DNA of 64,000 bases, taken from positions 227,484 to 291,483 of the forward strand of contig CALHND010000005.1 in assembly GCA_938034875.1 (NCBI GenBank), given 5' to 3'. The translations under genes and the position numbers were made by a program. This DNA is from an uncultured Clostridia bacterium (lineage in GTDB: Bacteria; Bacillota; Clostridia; Oscillospirales; Acutalibacteraceae). The notes below the pieces were generated by a model. It did no database searches and had not been told where the DNA came from. It worked only from the letters and a program-made list of their open reading frames with translations. Position 1 is the first letter of the stretch. Each line of letters starts with the position of its first letter. Of the stretch, positions 43,358 to 52,773 are shown piece after piece.

Positions 43358-44452
43358 TTAATCATTTTTTATCATCAGTTCATAACCCTTTTTATCGCTA
43401 CCAAACAACGTAATACCTAAATTGCCGTAGTAGTATCCGTTTGCGGTCTTTTTGGTAGATACTTCGGTTATTGCCTCCTGCAAATCTTCATTACTTAGCG
43501 TAGCATCCATAATAGGAGAAATTCCTTTAATGAGGGCAATTACTTGATTAAGACTTGTATCTTTGGTATATACTCTGAATTTTATTTCACCTAAAGTAGT
43601 TTGAAATGCTACAAAATCAACCACCTTATCAGACAGCAAATAAGACTTGCCAACCGCATCGTTATATGCTGATAGTCTAAACTCTGTTCTGTAATGCCCA
43701 CTACTCTTGTCGGACGGAGTGAAATTTTCGGCAAATACAAGTTGTTCTGTTGCTTGTGCATTATATTTATTTATAACATCACTTATATAATTATTTATTA
43801 CAACATCGCGTGTCCCAGATTCTGTTGTTTCTGAACCATCTGTGTTGCTGTCGGTAGAAACATCGGCGGTTTGTCCCCCCTGCACGCTTTCCGTATGTGA
43901 CGGCACACCGTTTTGTGGGACATCCGTTTCACTATTTCCGGACATACCAATTATAAGATACAGCACCCAAGCACCAGCAATAATACCGTACTTAATCGCA
44001 GGTCTGATATCCTTTTTTCTTAACAGCAGAATGGTGAGAGGAATCGGGAAAATAAAAATCCATCCAAGCACCCACAACCATGTCTTTTTATCGGACTTAT
44101 TGCCTGACCCGTTGTCATTAGGGGTCCAAGTGTATCCACAATTTTGACAAACACCAACAGTTGTATATACCGCCTGACTTTCAGACTGTCTCTTTCTGCC
44201 GGTACCGATGTAAATCTTTCGGGATCTGGATTGAGTAGCGGTACCCACTCGCTCTCGTTTAAATGAAACCGTGGAATTGCCACAATTGGGACACCTGCCA
44301 ACGGCATTAGTAGCATCGCTGCTTTCTTGAGCTGTAGTGCCGCCATAATAGTTATTTGTAATATTTATAGTGGACTTTTCCTGAGGCATTTCGCTTCCAC
44401 AGTATTCGCAAAATTTACCCTGTGTTTCTCCGCCACAATTTGGACATTTCAT
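43358..44452 (-). CDS. Double zinc-ribbon membrane protein
   Basis: A 364-residue protein not assigned to a known role. An N-terminal zinc ribbon (CPNCGGETQGKFCEYCG) and a second one with CPNCGN and CQNCGY around residues 54-110 are followed by two membrane helices (~130-150 and 157-175), a Ser/Thr/Asp-rich linker, and an extracytoplasmic domain (~220-364) with mixed strands and helices. ATG at 44452 with AGAGGTG upstream. Its own terminator follows. Proteins of this layout are common orphan sensors or envelope proteins in Clostridia. Confidence 0.75.
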   Translation of the reverse strand: MKCPNCGGETQGKFCEYCGSEMPQEKSTINITNNYYGGTTAQESSDATNAVGRCPNCGNSTVSFKRERVGTATQSRSRKIYIGTGRKRQSESQAVYTTVGVCQNCGYTWTPNDNGSGNKSDKKTWLWVLGWIFIFPIPLTILLLRKKDIRPAIKYGIIAGAWVLYLIIGMSGNSETDVPQNGVPSHTESVQGGQTADVSTDSNTDGSETTESGTRDVVINNYISDVINKYNAQATEQLVFAENFTPSDKSSGHYRTEFRLSAYNDAVGKSYLLSDKVVDFVAFQTTLGEIKFRVYTKDTSLNQVIALIKGISPIMDATLSNEDLQEAITEVSTKKTANGYYYGNLGITLFGSDKKGYELMIKND

Positions 44453-44590
44453 GTGTTTCACCTCTGTTCTTTTTTGTGATTTGGGATGTATACGAAAATT
44501 CTTATTATCATTATAACATAAATATAAAAAAATTTTGCAGCTTGTTTTAAGTTCCTTAATCTTTTTAATATTACCGTGTAAATTTATTTG

Positions 44591-45133
44591 TTATTTTAAT
44601 TTTAAAACAAAACTTCTAAAATTTCTATAAAAATATTTATACATAAACAATCCTATTAATACACCTATTGTATTCAATATCAAATCATCAACATCTGTAT
44701 ATCTTGTTAAAAACAGTTGGCTAATTTCTATAAATAAAGAAAAACAGAAACCGATAAAAACAACTTTTTTGTTTGATACTTTCCATAACAACGGAATGAA
44801 AAACCCAAAAGGAATAAACACAATAATATTCCCCAAAAAGTTGATCAAAAAGTGATTTATATTTCCTTTAACTATCACTTCATTATATGTTACAAATAAC
44901 ACCTTAAAAGGAATCAGATTTGTTTTATGCGTTCCTGTTTTAACAACTTTAATACCCGTAGCATCAAATTTAAACTTTGGAATAACGGTCTGTGAAGCTA
45001 AACCTACAATAAATATAATTAAAATAAATAAAACAACTTCGTGATACCAGTTTGTTTTCTTGCCTTTTGCTTTTATAAAAATAACTCTTGCAATTAAATA
45101 AACGGGTGTTGCTAATACCATATACGAAATCAT
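44591..45133 (-). CDS. VanZ-family membrane protein
   Basis: A 180-residue protein with about five membrane helices. NHFLINFLGNIIVFIPFGFFIPLL and FSLFIEISQLFLTRYTDVDDLILNTIGVLIG-type sequence are the VanZ signature (the Glu/Gln and Asp-Asp-Asn set). VanZ gives low-level teicoplanin resistance and related proteins alter envelope properties. The first ATG is at 45133 without a good ribosome site, while the frame stays open and protein-like for 16-18 codons upstream (IKINAIKEYALS), so the true start may be a rare codon or the 5' end may be frameshifted. Confidence 0.82.
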   Translation of the reverse strand: MISYMVLATPVYLIARVIFIKAKGKKTNWYHEVVLFILIIFIVGLASQTVIPKFKFDATGIKVVKTGTHKTNLIPFKVLFVTYNEVIVKGNINHFLINFLGNIIVFIPFGFFIPLLWKVSNKKVVFIGFCFSLFIEISQLFLTRYTDVDDLILNTIGVLIGLFMYKYFYRNFRSFVLKLK

Positions 45134-45398
45134 ACTTAACGCATATTCTTTAATAGCATTTATTTTAATCGCTTTCCTTCAAGTTCAATTTTGACTATTC
45201 TAAAATGCATACTCAGCTTTGCAAAAAGCAGTTTGACTAATCAGCATGATGATCGGTAGTTTATACATACTTCGTATACCCCAAAAAGACCAACTTCAAT
45301 CATTCCAGAAGCAGTTTACGGTCTTATGAGAATGCATGTTTTTCACATCGCAAAATTGATCGGCATATTATGATAGTACTAAAACTTGGAGGTTTATA

Positions 45399-46580
45399 AT
45401 GAAACAAAAAAGTATTCGTATTATTATATCAGCTATATGCTTATGTATCATATTCTTTTGTTTTGTGCCAATGACAGCTTTTGCAGCCTCTCCTGCCACA
45501 ACACTTACAGCAGATGGAGTGCTGATTGGCACTTATCCATCGGCACAAGAAGCAGTAGATGCGGTTACGGTAACCTCAGGAACTAATTTTGTTGTTGAAA
45601 TAGCAGAAGGAACGGTTACTGATCCACTTAATATATTACAGCAACCAAATAAAAATTTGGTTGTACGGCCACAATCAGGGGCATCTGTAACATTTACAAA
45701 CACAATTACAATTGACGGAAATGGAAATCTACTTAGTCCGGAAACTCTTTTAATACAAGGTTTTACCTTTGATTTTACTTCAGGAACACCTATAAACTGT
45801 ATTTACTTTAATTTGATTCCACCAAGAGTCGGACACAGCTATCCGCATAATGTTACTATTAACGGCTGCACTTTTAACGGTGTTTTTGATACAACTGTAG
45901 CAGTTCAAAGTATAGCGGATGGTTGCAGGAATATATCAATTATAAATTGTACAGCTACCGACATGCACAGTCTTGCACAGCTAAAGGCTGTATCGGGTTA
46001 TGCGTTTATTCAAAACTGTGTCTTAAGCAATTCCGATGGCGGAGTAAACTTCTATGGCACTGCAAATTTAGTCATTGATAGCTGTAAATTTGATGTAGTG
46101 GGATATGCGGTTCGCAGCGGGCAAACTTCGGGTTCAATAGTTAATACAGGCTCTGTAACCATTAATAACAGTGTATTAAATTCAAACTCGTCAGAAGATG
46201 GCACCATTGTTTTACGAGGTGACAGCACGAGTAATATTAATATTATTCATTCTAATATAACCAATGCAAATGCAGATGGAGCGTTTTTACAAAACATTAA
46301 TCCGGCAAGCGAGGACCAATACAACATTAGTATTGTAGAGTCAAATGTAACGGGGCAAATCACCGGCATTAATCTTTCAACTATAACTACAATTGATGAT
46401 CCAAACGTGGAAAATGGACCAATTTACATTAATAACAATGGGTCGGATAACAGTTATATTATATTGATTTTGTCTTTAATTATGGTTATAGCGGTACTCG
46501 TTCTGCTGACTTTGATATTTGCCTATATTATGTGCTGTAACAAATCATGCAATAAACATCATAATGAGCACGGTTGCTGA
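45399..46580 (+). CDS. Secreted right-handed beta-helix surface protein
   Basis: A 393-residue protein with a Sec signal peptide (residues 1-30, cleavage after AFAA), a pectate-lyase-like beta-helix of repeated short strands rich in Asn, Ile, Val and Gly (~60-340, for example NVTINGCTFNGVF and NISIINCTATDMH), one C-terminal membrane helix (~352-378) and a short cytoplasmic tail with five Cys/His clusters (CCNKSCNKHHNEHGC). The tail could bind metal. No sortase LPxTG motif is present. Such helices often bind or cleave polysaccharides; no catalytic motif is certain. TTGGAGG precedes the ATG. Confidence 0.8.
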   Translation: MKQKSIRIIISAICLCIIFFCFVPMTAFAASPATTLTADGVLIGTYPSAQEAVDAVTVTSGTNFVVEIAEGTVTDPLNILQQPNKNLVVRPQSGASVTFTNTITIDGNGNLLSPETLLIQGFTFDFTSGTPINCIYFNLIPPRVGHSYPHNVTINGCTFNGVFDTTVAVQSIADGCRNISIINCTATDMHSLAQLKAVSGYAFIQNCVLSNSDGGVNFYGTANLVIDSCKFDVVGYAVRSGQTSGSIVNTGSVTINNSVLNSNSSEDGTIVLRGDSTSNINIIHSNITNANADGAFLQNINPASEDQYNISIVESNVTGQITGINLSTITTIDDPNVENGPIYINNNGSDNSYIILILSLIMVIAVLVLLTLIFAYIMCCNKSCNKHHNEHGC

Positions 46581-46669
46581 ATACCCTGAGCATAAATGCA
46601 ATTCAGTATCATGACGTTATTCTGACGCTTAACGTTGCTGTTTTTAATGCTCTTTGTTACAATTTTACT

Positions 46670-46748
46670 AGTCCATAGCGATAATCCTTTTAGAATTGGC
46701 GTGTATTAACTCAATTCTATCATAGGTTCATCGCTATGGACTCTTTTT
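46670..46748 (+). terminator. Long double-stem terminator after beta-helix gene
   Basis: AGTCCATAGCGAT (46670-46682) pairs perfectly with ATCGCTATGGACT (46730-46742), with an inner TAGAATTG/CAATTCTA stem, and five T follow. Confidence 0.8.
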
Positions 46749-46760
46749 GCTATTCAAGCT

Positions 46761-46895
46761 TTATTTTACAATCAGCGTAAATAAAAAATTGATATATGAA
46801 TCGTCTTTTGTATGGAGCATGTCCATAGTGTAATATTCTGTGTCATAATAATCAAATTTTCTTAAATTCTTCTTTAGTCTAAAAGTTTCTATTCC
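46761..46895 (-). pseudogene. Decayed C-terminal gene fragment
   Basis: A 44-codon open stretch on the minus strand reads like real protein (LRKFDYYDTEYYTMDML, HTKDDSYINFLFTLIVK, stop) but has no start or ribosome site. The frame just upstream (EDLLRQFVGNRNF) seems to continue it with a frameshift, then breaks. I cannot name the family. Confidence 0.35.
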
Positions 46896-46941
46896 CTACA
46901 AATTGACGTAGCAAATCCTCTAATTACAAAGCTTTTATTAT

Positions 46942-48612
46942 TTACCCAAAACTTTTAACCCAAGTTACTAATGAACCATGGTGTGTATTTTCTCTAACAG
47001 TTCCTATCATATAGTCTGTTATCGGGCCGTTTTTGCTCATTTTTTCAAGAATTGCTTCCTGCAGCTCTTCTACAGTCATATCTTCATAGGACTTGTCCCA
47101 ATCTACGACTGCTTTTTGAGGCTCCGTTTCTTCCTTTACTTTTACAGGCTCTTCTATCGGCTGATCAAGCGGTTTTACTTTAGGCGCTTCGGCTTTTATA
47201 GTTTCTTCTTTTTTCGGTTCAGCCGATTTTTGAGTTTCAACGGTTTTAATGGGTGCAAAAGTTTCGTTACACAGTTCTACGGGAATCCAGATTTCACCAA
47301 AGTTAGCAGGCACTTTCACCTGAATGCGACCACCGTTTACAGCTACTCTCTCTCCTGTCAATGCACCAACATATTCTGCCGAACATCCCGCTTCCAGATT
47401 CATGGAAACATCATTGTCTCCATTATTTACTGTTGTAATTACATATTTTCCATCTAAAATTCTGGCATATGCAAAATGCGCTGTCTGCAGCTCCAATTCT
47501 TTATAGTCCCCAAACATAAGTGTTGGTGTGTTCCGGCGAATTTTACCCAAAGCTGCAATAAGTTTTGTACAAGGATTTGTTTCGACCGAATTCTTATACT
47601 CATCATAATTGAGTGCCGGTCTTAAGGCATCATCCGAAAAACGATCCTTATGTCCTTCAATTCCAAACTCAGAGCCATAGTAAATAGATGGAATTCCCGG
47701 TAATGTATAAAGCATTACATGCACCGGTAAAAAATGTGCTTTATTTTTCAGTTTGGTATAAATACGTTCTACATCATGATTATCCACAAAGGTGTAAAGA
47801 TTTAATTTGTTCCCAATCATGTCTTTGACATATTTTATGGTATGAGCTACTTCAAAGTAGTTGTGATCGTTGTGAGCGGAATATAACGCTTTGTGAAGCA
47901 TATAGTTTGTAACCGAGTGAAGAGTTCCTTCGTTTGCCCATCGTGAATAGTTTCCATGAATTACTTCACCCATAAGCCAAAACTCCGATTTCACTTCATT
48001 TGCCACATGGCGAAGTGCTTTCATGTACTCAAAATCCATAACATCCGCTGCATCCAGTCGAATACCGTCAATATCAAATTCTTTTACCCAAAAGCGAACT
48101 ACATCACATATATAATCTTTCACTGCCGGATTGTGCTGATTCAATTTTGCCAGAAGGTCATACCCGCCCCAATTTTCGTAGGAAAACCCGTCATTAAACG
48201 AGTTGTTTCCAAAAAAGTTTACATTGCAGTACCAGTCTTTGTACTGCGAATTTTCTCTGTTGTGTTTAATATCCTGAAATGCAAAGAAATCGCGACCGGT
48301 GTGATTAAACACTCCATCTAAAATTACTCTAATCCCCTGCTTATGGCATTCTGCTACAAAATTAGTCAAATCCTCGTTCGTTCCAAGTCTGCTGTCCAAT
48401 TTTTTATAATTTGTCGTTTCATAGCCATGCCCTACCGATTCAAAAAGCGGTCCAATATAAATTGCATTGCATCCGATTTGTTTAATATGCGAAATCCATG
48501 GAAGTAATGTATTTAACCGATGTACCGGTTCTTCATAAGAATTCTGTTTCGGTGCTCCTGTAAGCCCCAAAGGATAAATGTGATAAAATATTGCCTTATC
48601 ATACCACGCCAT
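46942..48612 (-). CDS. GH13 alpha-amylase-family enzyme with C-terminal extension
   Basis: A 556-residue cytoplasmic glycoside hydrolase family 13 protein. Conserved blocks: VILDGVFNHTG, the nucleophile Asp in GIRLDAAD (near 187), the acid/base Glu in WLMGEVIHG (near 217) and FVDNHDVERI (near 281). Early segment AIFYHIYPLGLTG fits neopullulanase/cyclomaltodextrinase-like maltogenic enzymes. After the C-terminal beta domain come a charged Lys/Glu/Pro linker (~445-505) and a final ~50-residue helical module (MTVEELQEAILEKM onward) unlike standard GH13. ATG at 48612 with GGGGG eight bases upstream. Confidence 0.88.
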   Translation of the reverse strand: MAWYDKAIFYHIYPLGLTGAPKQNSYEEPVHRLNTLLPWISHIKQIGCNAIYIGPLFESVGHGYETTNYKKLDSRLGTNEDLTNFVAECHKQGIRVILDGVFNHTGRDFFAFQDIKHNRENSQYKDWYCNVNFFGNNSFNDGFSYENWGGYDLLAKLNQHNPAVKDYICDVVRFWVKEFDIDGIRLDAADVMDFEYMKALRHVANEVKSEFWLMGEVIHGNYSRWANEGTLHSVTNYMLHKALYSAHNDHNYFEVAHTIKYVKDMIGNKLNLYTFVDNHDVERIYTKLKNKAHFLPVHVMLYTLPGIPSIYYGSEFGIEGHKDRFSDDALRPALNYDEYKNSVETNPCTKLIAALGKIRRNTPTLMFGDYKELELQTAHFAYARILDGKYVITTVNNGDNDVSMNLEAGCSAEYVGALTGERVAVNGGRIQVKVPANFGEIWIPVELCNETFAPIKTVETQKSAEPKKEETIKAEAPKVKPLDQPIEEPVKVKEETEPQKAVVDWDKSYEDMTVEELQEAILEKMSKNGPITDYMIGTVRENTHHGSLVTWVKSFG

Positions 48613-48672
48613 GTTTTGTGCCCCCAGTTTCAAAAAATTATATACAACGGTTATCTTTTCCGTTTATTTTTT

Positions 48673-48792
48673 CTATCCGTTTAGGTTTTTGTAGCGTAAA
48701 TATCTACGTTTAAAATCACCAACAGTTGACTCTGTTTCATTAACCATAATCTCAAGCACATAAGCATATGCAAGCAGCGCAAGATTGTCATC
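48673..48792 (-). pseudogene. Decayed gene fragment
   Basis: A 39-codon open stretch on the minus strand reads LALLAYAYVLEIM then VNETESTVGDFKRRYLRYK, ending at a stop. It is preceded in frame by a stop but looks like the C-terminal end of a helical protein, with possible continuation (ILLDGLR) in another frame. No start or ribosome site. Confidence 0.3.
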
Positions 48793-49011
48793 TTACGCAA
48801 GCCATCGAGTAAAATCCAATGCTTAATGTGACCTTACCTTTAAAAAGTCTTCAATTTCTTTTAATTTTCAAGATTTAAAACTAAACATTACGTCTTAATC
48901 TTATCAAATATAATACAGTAGTCCTATACACTAAACACCCTAAAAATCAGTTGCTAAACTCTGCCCTACATATAAGCAGACTATAGAACAACTGTCACTT
49001 TCAAATAAAAT
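48793..49011. other. Intergenic region without recognised genes
   Basis: AT-rich sequence between the GH13 gene and the rRNA methyltransferase. Apart from the fragment next to it, I see no gene or RNA. Confidence 0.4.
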
Positions 49012-49056
49012 GGGATTCCCGGAAGCTCCTCGATTAAGAATATTCCTCGGAATCCC
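49012..49056 (-). terminator. Terminator after rRNA methyltransferase
   Basis: On the minus strand GGGATTCCGAGGAATATTC folds back on GAGGAGCTTCCGGGAATCCC-like sequence (outer arms GGGATTCC/GGAATCCC), followed by ATTTTATTT. The T-tract is imperfect. Confidence 0.6.
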
Positions 49057-49076
49057 TTGATTTAAACACTTTTCAG

Positions 49077-50435
49077 TTATTTATCTTTTCTTGACAGCAT
49101 ACAGACCGTTTCTACATGGTGGGTGCGGGGGAATAAATCGACCGGTGCTACACGGCGCACCTTGTAACCTGACTGCTCAAATGCCGCGCAGTCGCGTGCC
49201 AGTGTTGCAGGATCGCATGAAACGTACACAATTCGTTCGGGTGAAAACTGCTTTGCAATAAATTCAGGCAATTCGGATTCAAGTCCTTTGCGCGGCGGGT
49301 CTACTATTACCACTTCAGGTCTGATTCCCTCGCTCTCAAATTGCCGTGCTGCTTCATATGCATCGGCGCATATAAATCGTGCATTTTCTATGCCGTTAGA
49401 CGACGCATTGAACCGTGCGTCCTCGATTGCCTGCGGTACTATATCCGCACCAATAACCTCTCTCGCTCTGTCAGCCATAGAAAGTCCTATCGTGCCTGCT
49501 CCGCAGTAAAGATCAAGCAACACCTTTCCATCACATTCGGCAAACTGTGCTGCTATACGGTACAGGCACTCCGCCATCGTTCGATTGACCTGATAAAATG
49601 AAAGTGCATTTAATCTAACACGCACGCCGCAAAGTTCGTCGGTAATGTATCCATCGCCAAAGAGCGTGATACATTTTGCCCCAAGCACAACATTGGTTTG
49701 CTCACGGTTGATGTTAATAACCACAGTTTTAAGGCTGTTGCCCAGCTTTTCACACAGTGCGCTGACAAGCTTTTCACTATAAGGCAGTCTTTTGCCATTT
49801 ATGACTGCACAAACCATGATTTCGCCGGTAGCCTCAGCACGACGAACATAAATATTACGCAGCAATCCCTTGCCGCTGCTTTCATCGTAAATGGATACAC
49901 CGCAGTCGGCGATATATTGCTCAAAAACCGCCAGTATATCTGAAAATTTATCTGGCTGAAGTGCACAATTTCGGCAATCGATAATTCTATGGCTGCGCTC
50001 GGCATAAAATCCGATTTTAAGCGCACTGCCTTCTGCGCCAACGGCATACTGTGCTTTATTTCGATATCCATGCGTATCCTGACCAGTTATGATATCATCC
50101 ACCGCAATATTTATACCGCCGATACGGGTCATCGCATCCTGAACTCTTTGCTTCTTTATTTTTGACTCTGCTTCATATGTAATATGACGAAAAGCACAGC
50201 CACCGCACGATGGAAAGGCTGCGCAGTCGTTTTCAGCACGGTCGCGTGACGGAGAAACAATGCTCTCAATGCGCGCAACAGCATATTTTTTATTGACCTT
50301 TATAATGCGTGCCTCAACTGTGTCCCCGATAGCAGCGCCCTTGATAAAAACGGCCATTGAATCGGAATGTGCTACGCCAGACCCCTCTGCCGTCATTCCG
50401 TCAACTGTTACGGTTAAAATGTCATTCTTTTTCAT
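49077..50435 (-). CDS. rlmCD: 23S rRNA (uracil-C5)-methyltransferase, RlmCD/RumA type
   Basis: A 452-residue SAM-dependent methyltransferase. An N-terminal TRAM domain (~1-55), an iron-sulfur cluster region CAAFPSCGGCAFRH (near 75-88), the central RNA-binding domain, and the C-terminal Rossmann domain with LLDLYCGAGTIGLSMA (near 305), VIVDPPRKGL and the catalytic Cys in IVYVSCDPATLARD (near 405). Gram-positive homologues methylate U747 and U1939 of 23S rRNA. ATG at 50435 with GGAG seven bases upstream. Confidence 0.92.
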   Translation of the reverse strand: MKKNDILTVTVDGMTAEGSGVAHSDSMAVFIKGAAIGDTVEARIIKVNKKYAVARIESIVSPSRDRAENDCAAFPSCGGCAFRHITYEAESKIKKQRVQDAMTRIGGINIAVDDIITGQDTHGYRNKAQYAVGAEGSALKIGFYAERSHRIIDCRNCALQPDKFSDILAVFEQYIADCGVSIYDESSGKGLLRNIYVRRAEATGEIMVCAVINGKRLPYSEKLVSALCEKLGNSLKTVVININREQTNVVLGAKCITLFGDGYITDELCGVRVRLNALSFYQVNRTMAECLYRIAAQFAECDGKVLLDLYCGAGTIGLSMADRAREVIGADIVPQAIEDARFNASSNGIENARFICADAYEAARQFESEGIRPEVVIVDPPRKGLESELPEFIAKQFSPERIVYVSCDPATLARDCAAFEQSGYKVRRVAPVDLFPRTHHVETVCMLSRKDK

Positions 50436-50518
50436 AATTTTCTCCATTATTGGTTGATAAAACCACATATATATTTTATAATGATAATCGAATTATAGCA
50501 CATAAGGGGACGATTTCA

Positions 50519-51178
50519 ATGTTATTAAAAGAAAATGATCGACTTTTATTTTTTGGAGACTCTGTAACAGATGCTGACCGCTGCCGTCCCGACGGCGAAG
50601 GACTTGCAGTATTCAATCCGTGGGGTAACGGTTATGTATCAAAAATTGCCGGTTTCATCGGCGGTATTTACCCCGAACTCAACATACGTGTAATAAATAA
50701 GGGCACAAGCGGAGACCAAACCCGCCACTTGCTCAACCGCTTTGAAGCAGATGTACGTAATGCTAACCCAAATGTAATTGTTGTTATGATTGGTGCTAAT
50801 GATGCTTGGCGTTGCTTTGATGAGCCGGACAACCCCAGCCAGCATGTATCGGTTGAGGAATATAACCAGAACATGCACAAGCTGATTGATTTGTGTCTCG
50901 AAGTAACCGACCGCGTTGTCATAATGTCACCGTTCATGATAGAGGGCAACCCGAATGATGAAATGGTACAGAAAATTTGTGCTTTCCGTGACATTTGCCG
51001 TGAGCTTGCCGACGAAAAAGGACTTCCATTTGTAGACACAATGAGCGGTATGCAGGATCTGTGCAAAGTGCATCATCCTTACTACTATTCTTGGGATAGA
51101 ATTCATCCGTCGCCAATGGTACAATTCAAAATTATGAGCTTATTCTTAAAATCCATTGGAATTGACCTGAACAAATAA
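50519..51178 (+). CDS. SGNH/GDSL-type esterase
   Basis: A 219-residue SGNH hydrolase. FFGDSVTDADR has the nucleophile Ser (near residue 14), NKGTSGDQTRHLLNR the block II Gly, VVMIGANDAW the block III Asn, and SWDRIHPSPMVQ the C-terminal Asp-x-x-His dyad. All four blocks are intact, so it should be an active esterase, probably a deacetylase of carbohydrates. There is no signal peptide. AAGGGG precedes the ATG at 50519. Divergent from rlmCD, with a short shared promoter region. Confidence 0.88.
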   Translation: MLLKENDRLLFFGDSVTDADRCRPDGEGLAVFNPWGNGYVSKIAGFIGGIYPELNIRVINKGTSGDQTRHLLNRFEADVRNANPNVIVVMIGANDAWRCFDEPDNPSQHVSVEEYNQNMHKLIDLCLEVTDRVVIMSPFMIEGNPNDEMVQKICAFRDICRELADEKGLPFVDTMSGMQDLCKVHHPYYYSWDRIHPSPMVQFKIMSLFLKSIGIDLNK

Positions 51179-51182
51179 TAAA

Positions 51183-51218
51183 AAAACCGCAACGGAAAAT
51201 CCCGTTGCGGTTTTATTT
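51183..51218. terminator. Bidirectional terminator between SGNH gene and glnQ-like gene
   Basis: AAAACCGCAACGG (51183-51195) and its exact complement (51202-51214) form a 13-bp stem flanked by A- and T-runs on both sides. Confidence 0.92.
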
Positions 51219-51239
51219 TGCATAAAATTTCTGTTTAGC

Positions 51240-51983
51240 TTACAATACTTTTGCAAGGAAGGACTGCAAACGCTCACTTTTAGGGTTATCGAAAATTTCT
51301 GAAGGAGTTCCCTCCTCGACAATTTTGCCTTCATCCATGAACATTACACGGCTGGCAACCTCGCGAGCAAAACCCATTTCATGGGTAACGCAAACCATTG
51401 TCATACCGTTTTCTGCAAGTTTTTTCATAACATCGAGTACCTCGCCGACCATTTCGGGGTCAAGCGCAGATGTCGGTTCGTCAAACAGCATTACATCCGG
51501 CTGCATACACAGCGCACGGACAATTGCAATTCGCTGCTTTTGTCCGCCCGAAAGCTGATTCGGATAGGATTCGGCTCTGTCTTCGAGTCCTACCACCTTG
51601 AGCAGCTCCCGTGCCCTTGCTTCAGCGTCGGCTTTTGACAATTTAAGCAACTTAATCGGTGCCAATGTCAAATTGCGCAGAACTGTCATGTGTGGAAACA
51701 GGTTGAACTGCTGAAACACCATGCCCATTCTTTGCCGGTGTATGTTGATATTTGTTTTTTTGTCGGTGATGTCAACGCCCTCAAATAAAATTTGTCCGCC
51801 GGTGGGGTTTTCCAGCAGGTTAAGAGAGCGCAAAAATGTTGATTTTCCACTTCCCGAAGGGCCGATTATAACGACTACCTCGCCTATCTTGATATCAGCG
51901 TTAACTCCGTCAAGAGCTTTTACTGATCCACCGTTATAGTGTTTTTTGAGGTCGCGTACCTCTATAAGAGAATTAGCGTTCAC
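51240..51983 (-). CDS. Polar amino-acid ABC transporter ATPase (system 2)
   Basis: A 247-residue GlnQ-type ATPase. Walker A GPSGSGKSTFLR (near 38), Q-loop FQQFNLFPHM, signature LSGGQKQR (near 150), Walker B VMLFDEPTSALDP and the switch His in CVTHEM. It energises import through the permease encoded just upstream, whose gene it overlaps by 11 bases. Confidence 0.96.
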   Translation of the reverse strand: MNANSLIEVRDLKKHYNGGSVKALDGVNADIKIGEVVVIIGPSGSGKSTFLRSLNLLENPTGGQILFEGVDITDKKTNINIHRQRMGMVFQQFNLFPHMTVLRNLTLAPIKLLKLSKADAEARARELLKVVGLEDRAESYPNQLSGGQKQRIAIVRALCMQPDVMLFDEPTSALDPEMVGEVLDVMKKLAENGMTMVCVTHEMGFAREVASRVMFMDEGKIVEEGTPSEIFDNPKSERLQSFLAKVL

Positions 51984-52749
51984 TTCTACGCAGCCTCCTT
52001 TCGAGCTTGCCTACAAGCCATGTCAGCAGCATTACCATTAACAAATAAATTATAGCCACTGCAATAAGCGGCATAAATGCCGAATAAGTACGGCCGCGGA
52101 TAAGGTCCCCCGCTTTTGTCAAATCCATTATTCCAACATAACCCGCAACCGATGTTTCTTTCAGAAGTGTAATAAATTCATTGCACAGGGTCGGCAATGT
52201 TGCCTTAAATGTCTGCGGAATTACGATGTGTTGCATTGTTCGAGTGTAGTTAAATCCCAGCGAACGACCGGCTTCAAACTGCCCAGCATCAATTGACATT
52301 ATACCGCCACGGAAAATTTCGGCTACATATGCACCAGAATTGACTCCAAATGTTATCATTGCGACCAACATGCCGTTATTCGATGATGCAAGAATGATAA
52401 AGGTACATATCATTAACTGAATTACTACAGGTGTGCCACGTATTATAGTAAGGTACACTTTGCATATCCAGTTAAGTATGCTCATAAGCGGATATCCAAC
52501 TCCGCCTCTTGCAGCAAGCGATTCCCTATTTTTATCATATGATGAGCGAACTGCGGCAACAAATATACCGATGGCAACACCGATTAATAGGGCCACGGCT
52601 GTGATTTTCAGCGTTCCAAACAGACCGTCAAGCAGCCATTGCCATCTCGCGTCTTCAATGAAGATTCGTATAAAGTCTTTTTTTGTTTTCTCAAACCATG
52701 TAGAAACAGAACATGTAATTGAATTTAAACAGATAATTTTATCTATCAA
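51973..52749 (-). CDS. Polar amino-acid ABC transporter permease (system 2)
   Basis: A 258-residue membrane protein of the HisM/GlnP family with about five helices. GTPVVIQLMI and the cytoplasmic coupling EAA-like loop EAGRSLGFNYTRTMQHIVIPQTFKATLPTLCNEFITLLKETS are characteristic. The N-terminal ~25 residues before the amphipathic start are extra. Located between the binding protein and ATPase genes, with an mRNA hairpin ahead of it. Confidence 0.94.
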   Translation of the reverse strand: MIDKIICLNSITCSVSTWFEKTKKDFIRIFIEDARWQWLLDGLFGTLKITAVALLIGVAIGIFVAAVRSSYDKNRESLAARGGVGYPLMSILNWICKVYLTIIRGTPVVIQLMICTFIILASSNNGMLVAMITFGVNSGAYVAEIFRGGIMSIDAGQFEAGRSLGFNYTRTMQHIVIPQTFKATLPTLCNEFITLLKETSVAGYVGIMDLTKAGDLIRGRTYSAFMPLIAVAIIYLLMVMLLTWLVGKLERRLRRSER

Positions 52750-52773
52750 GTTATTTATTCCTTTCGGCGAAAA

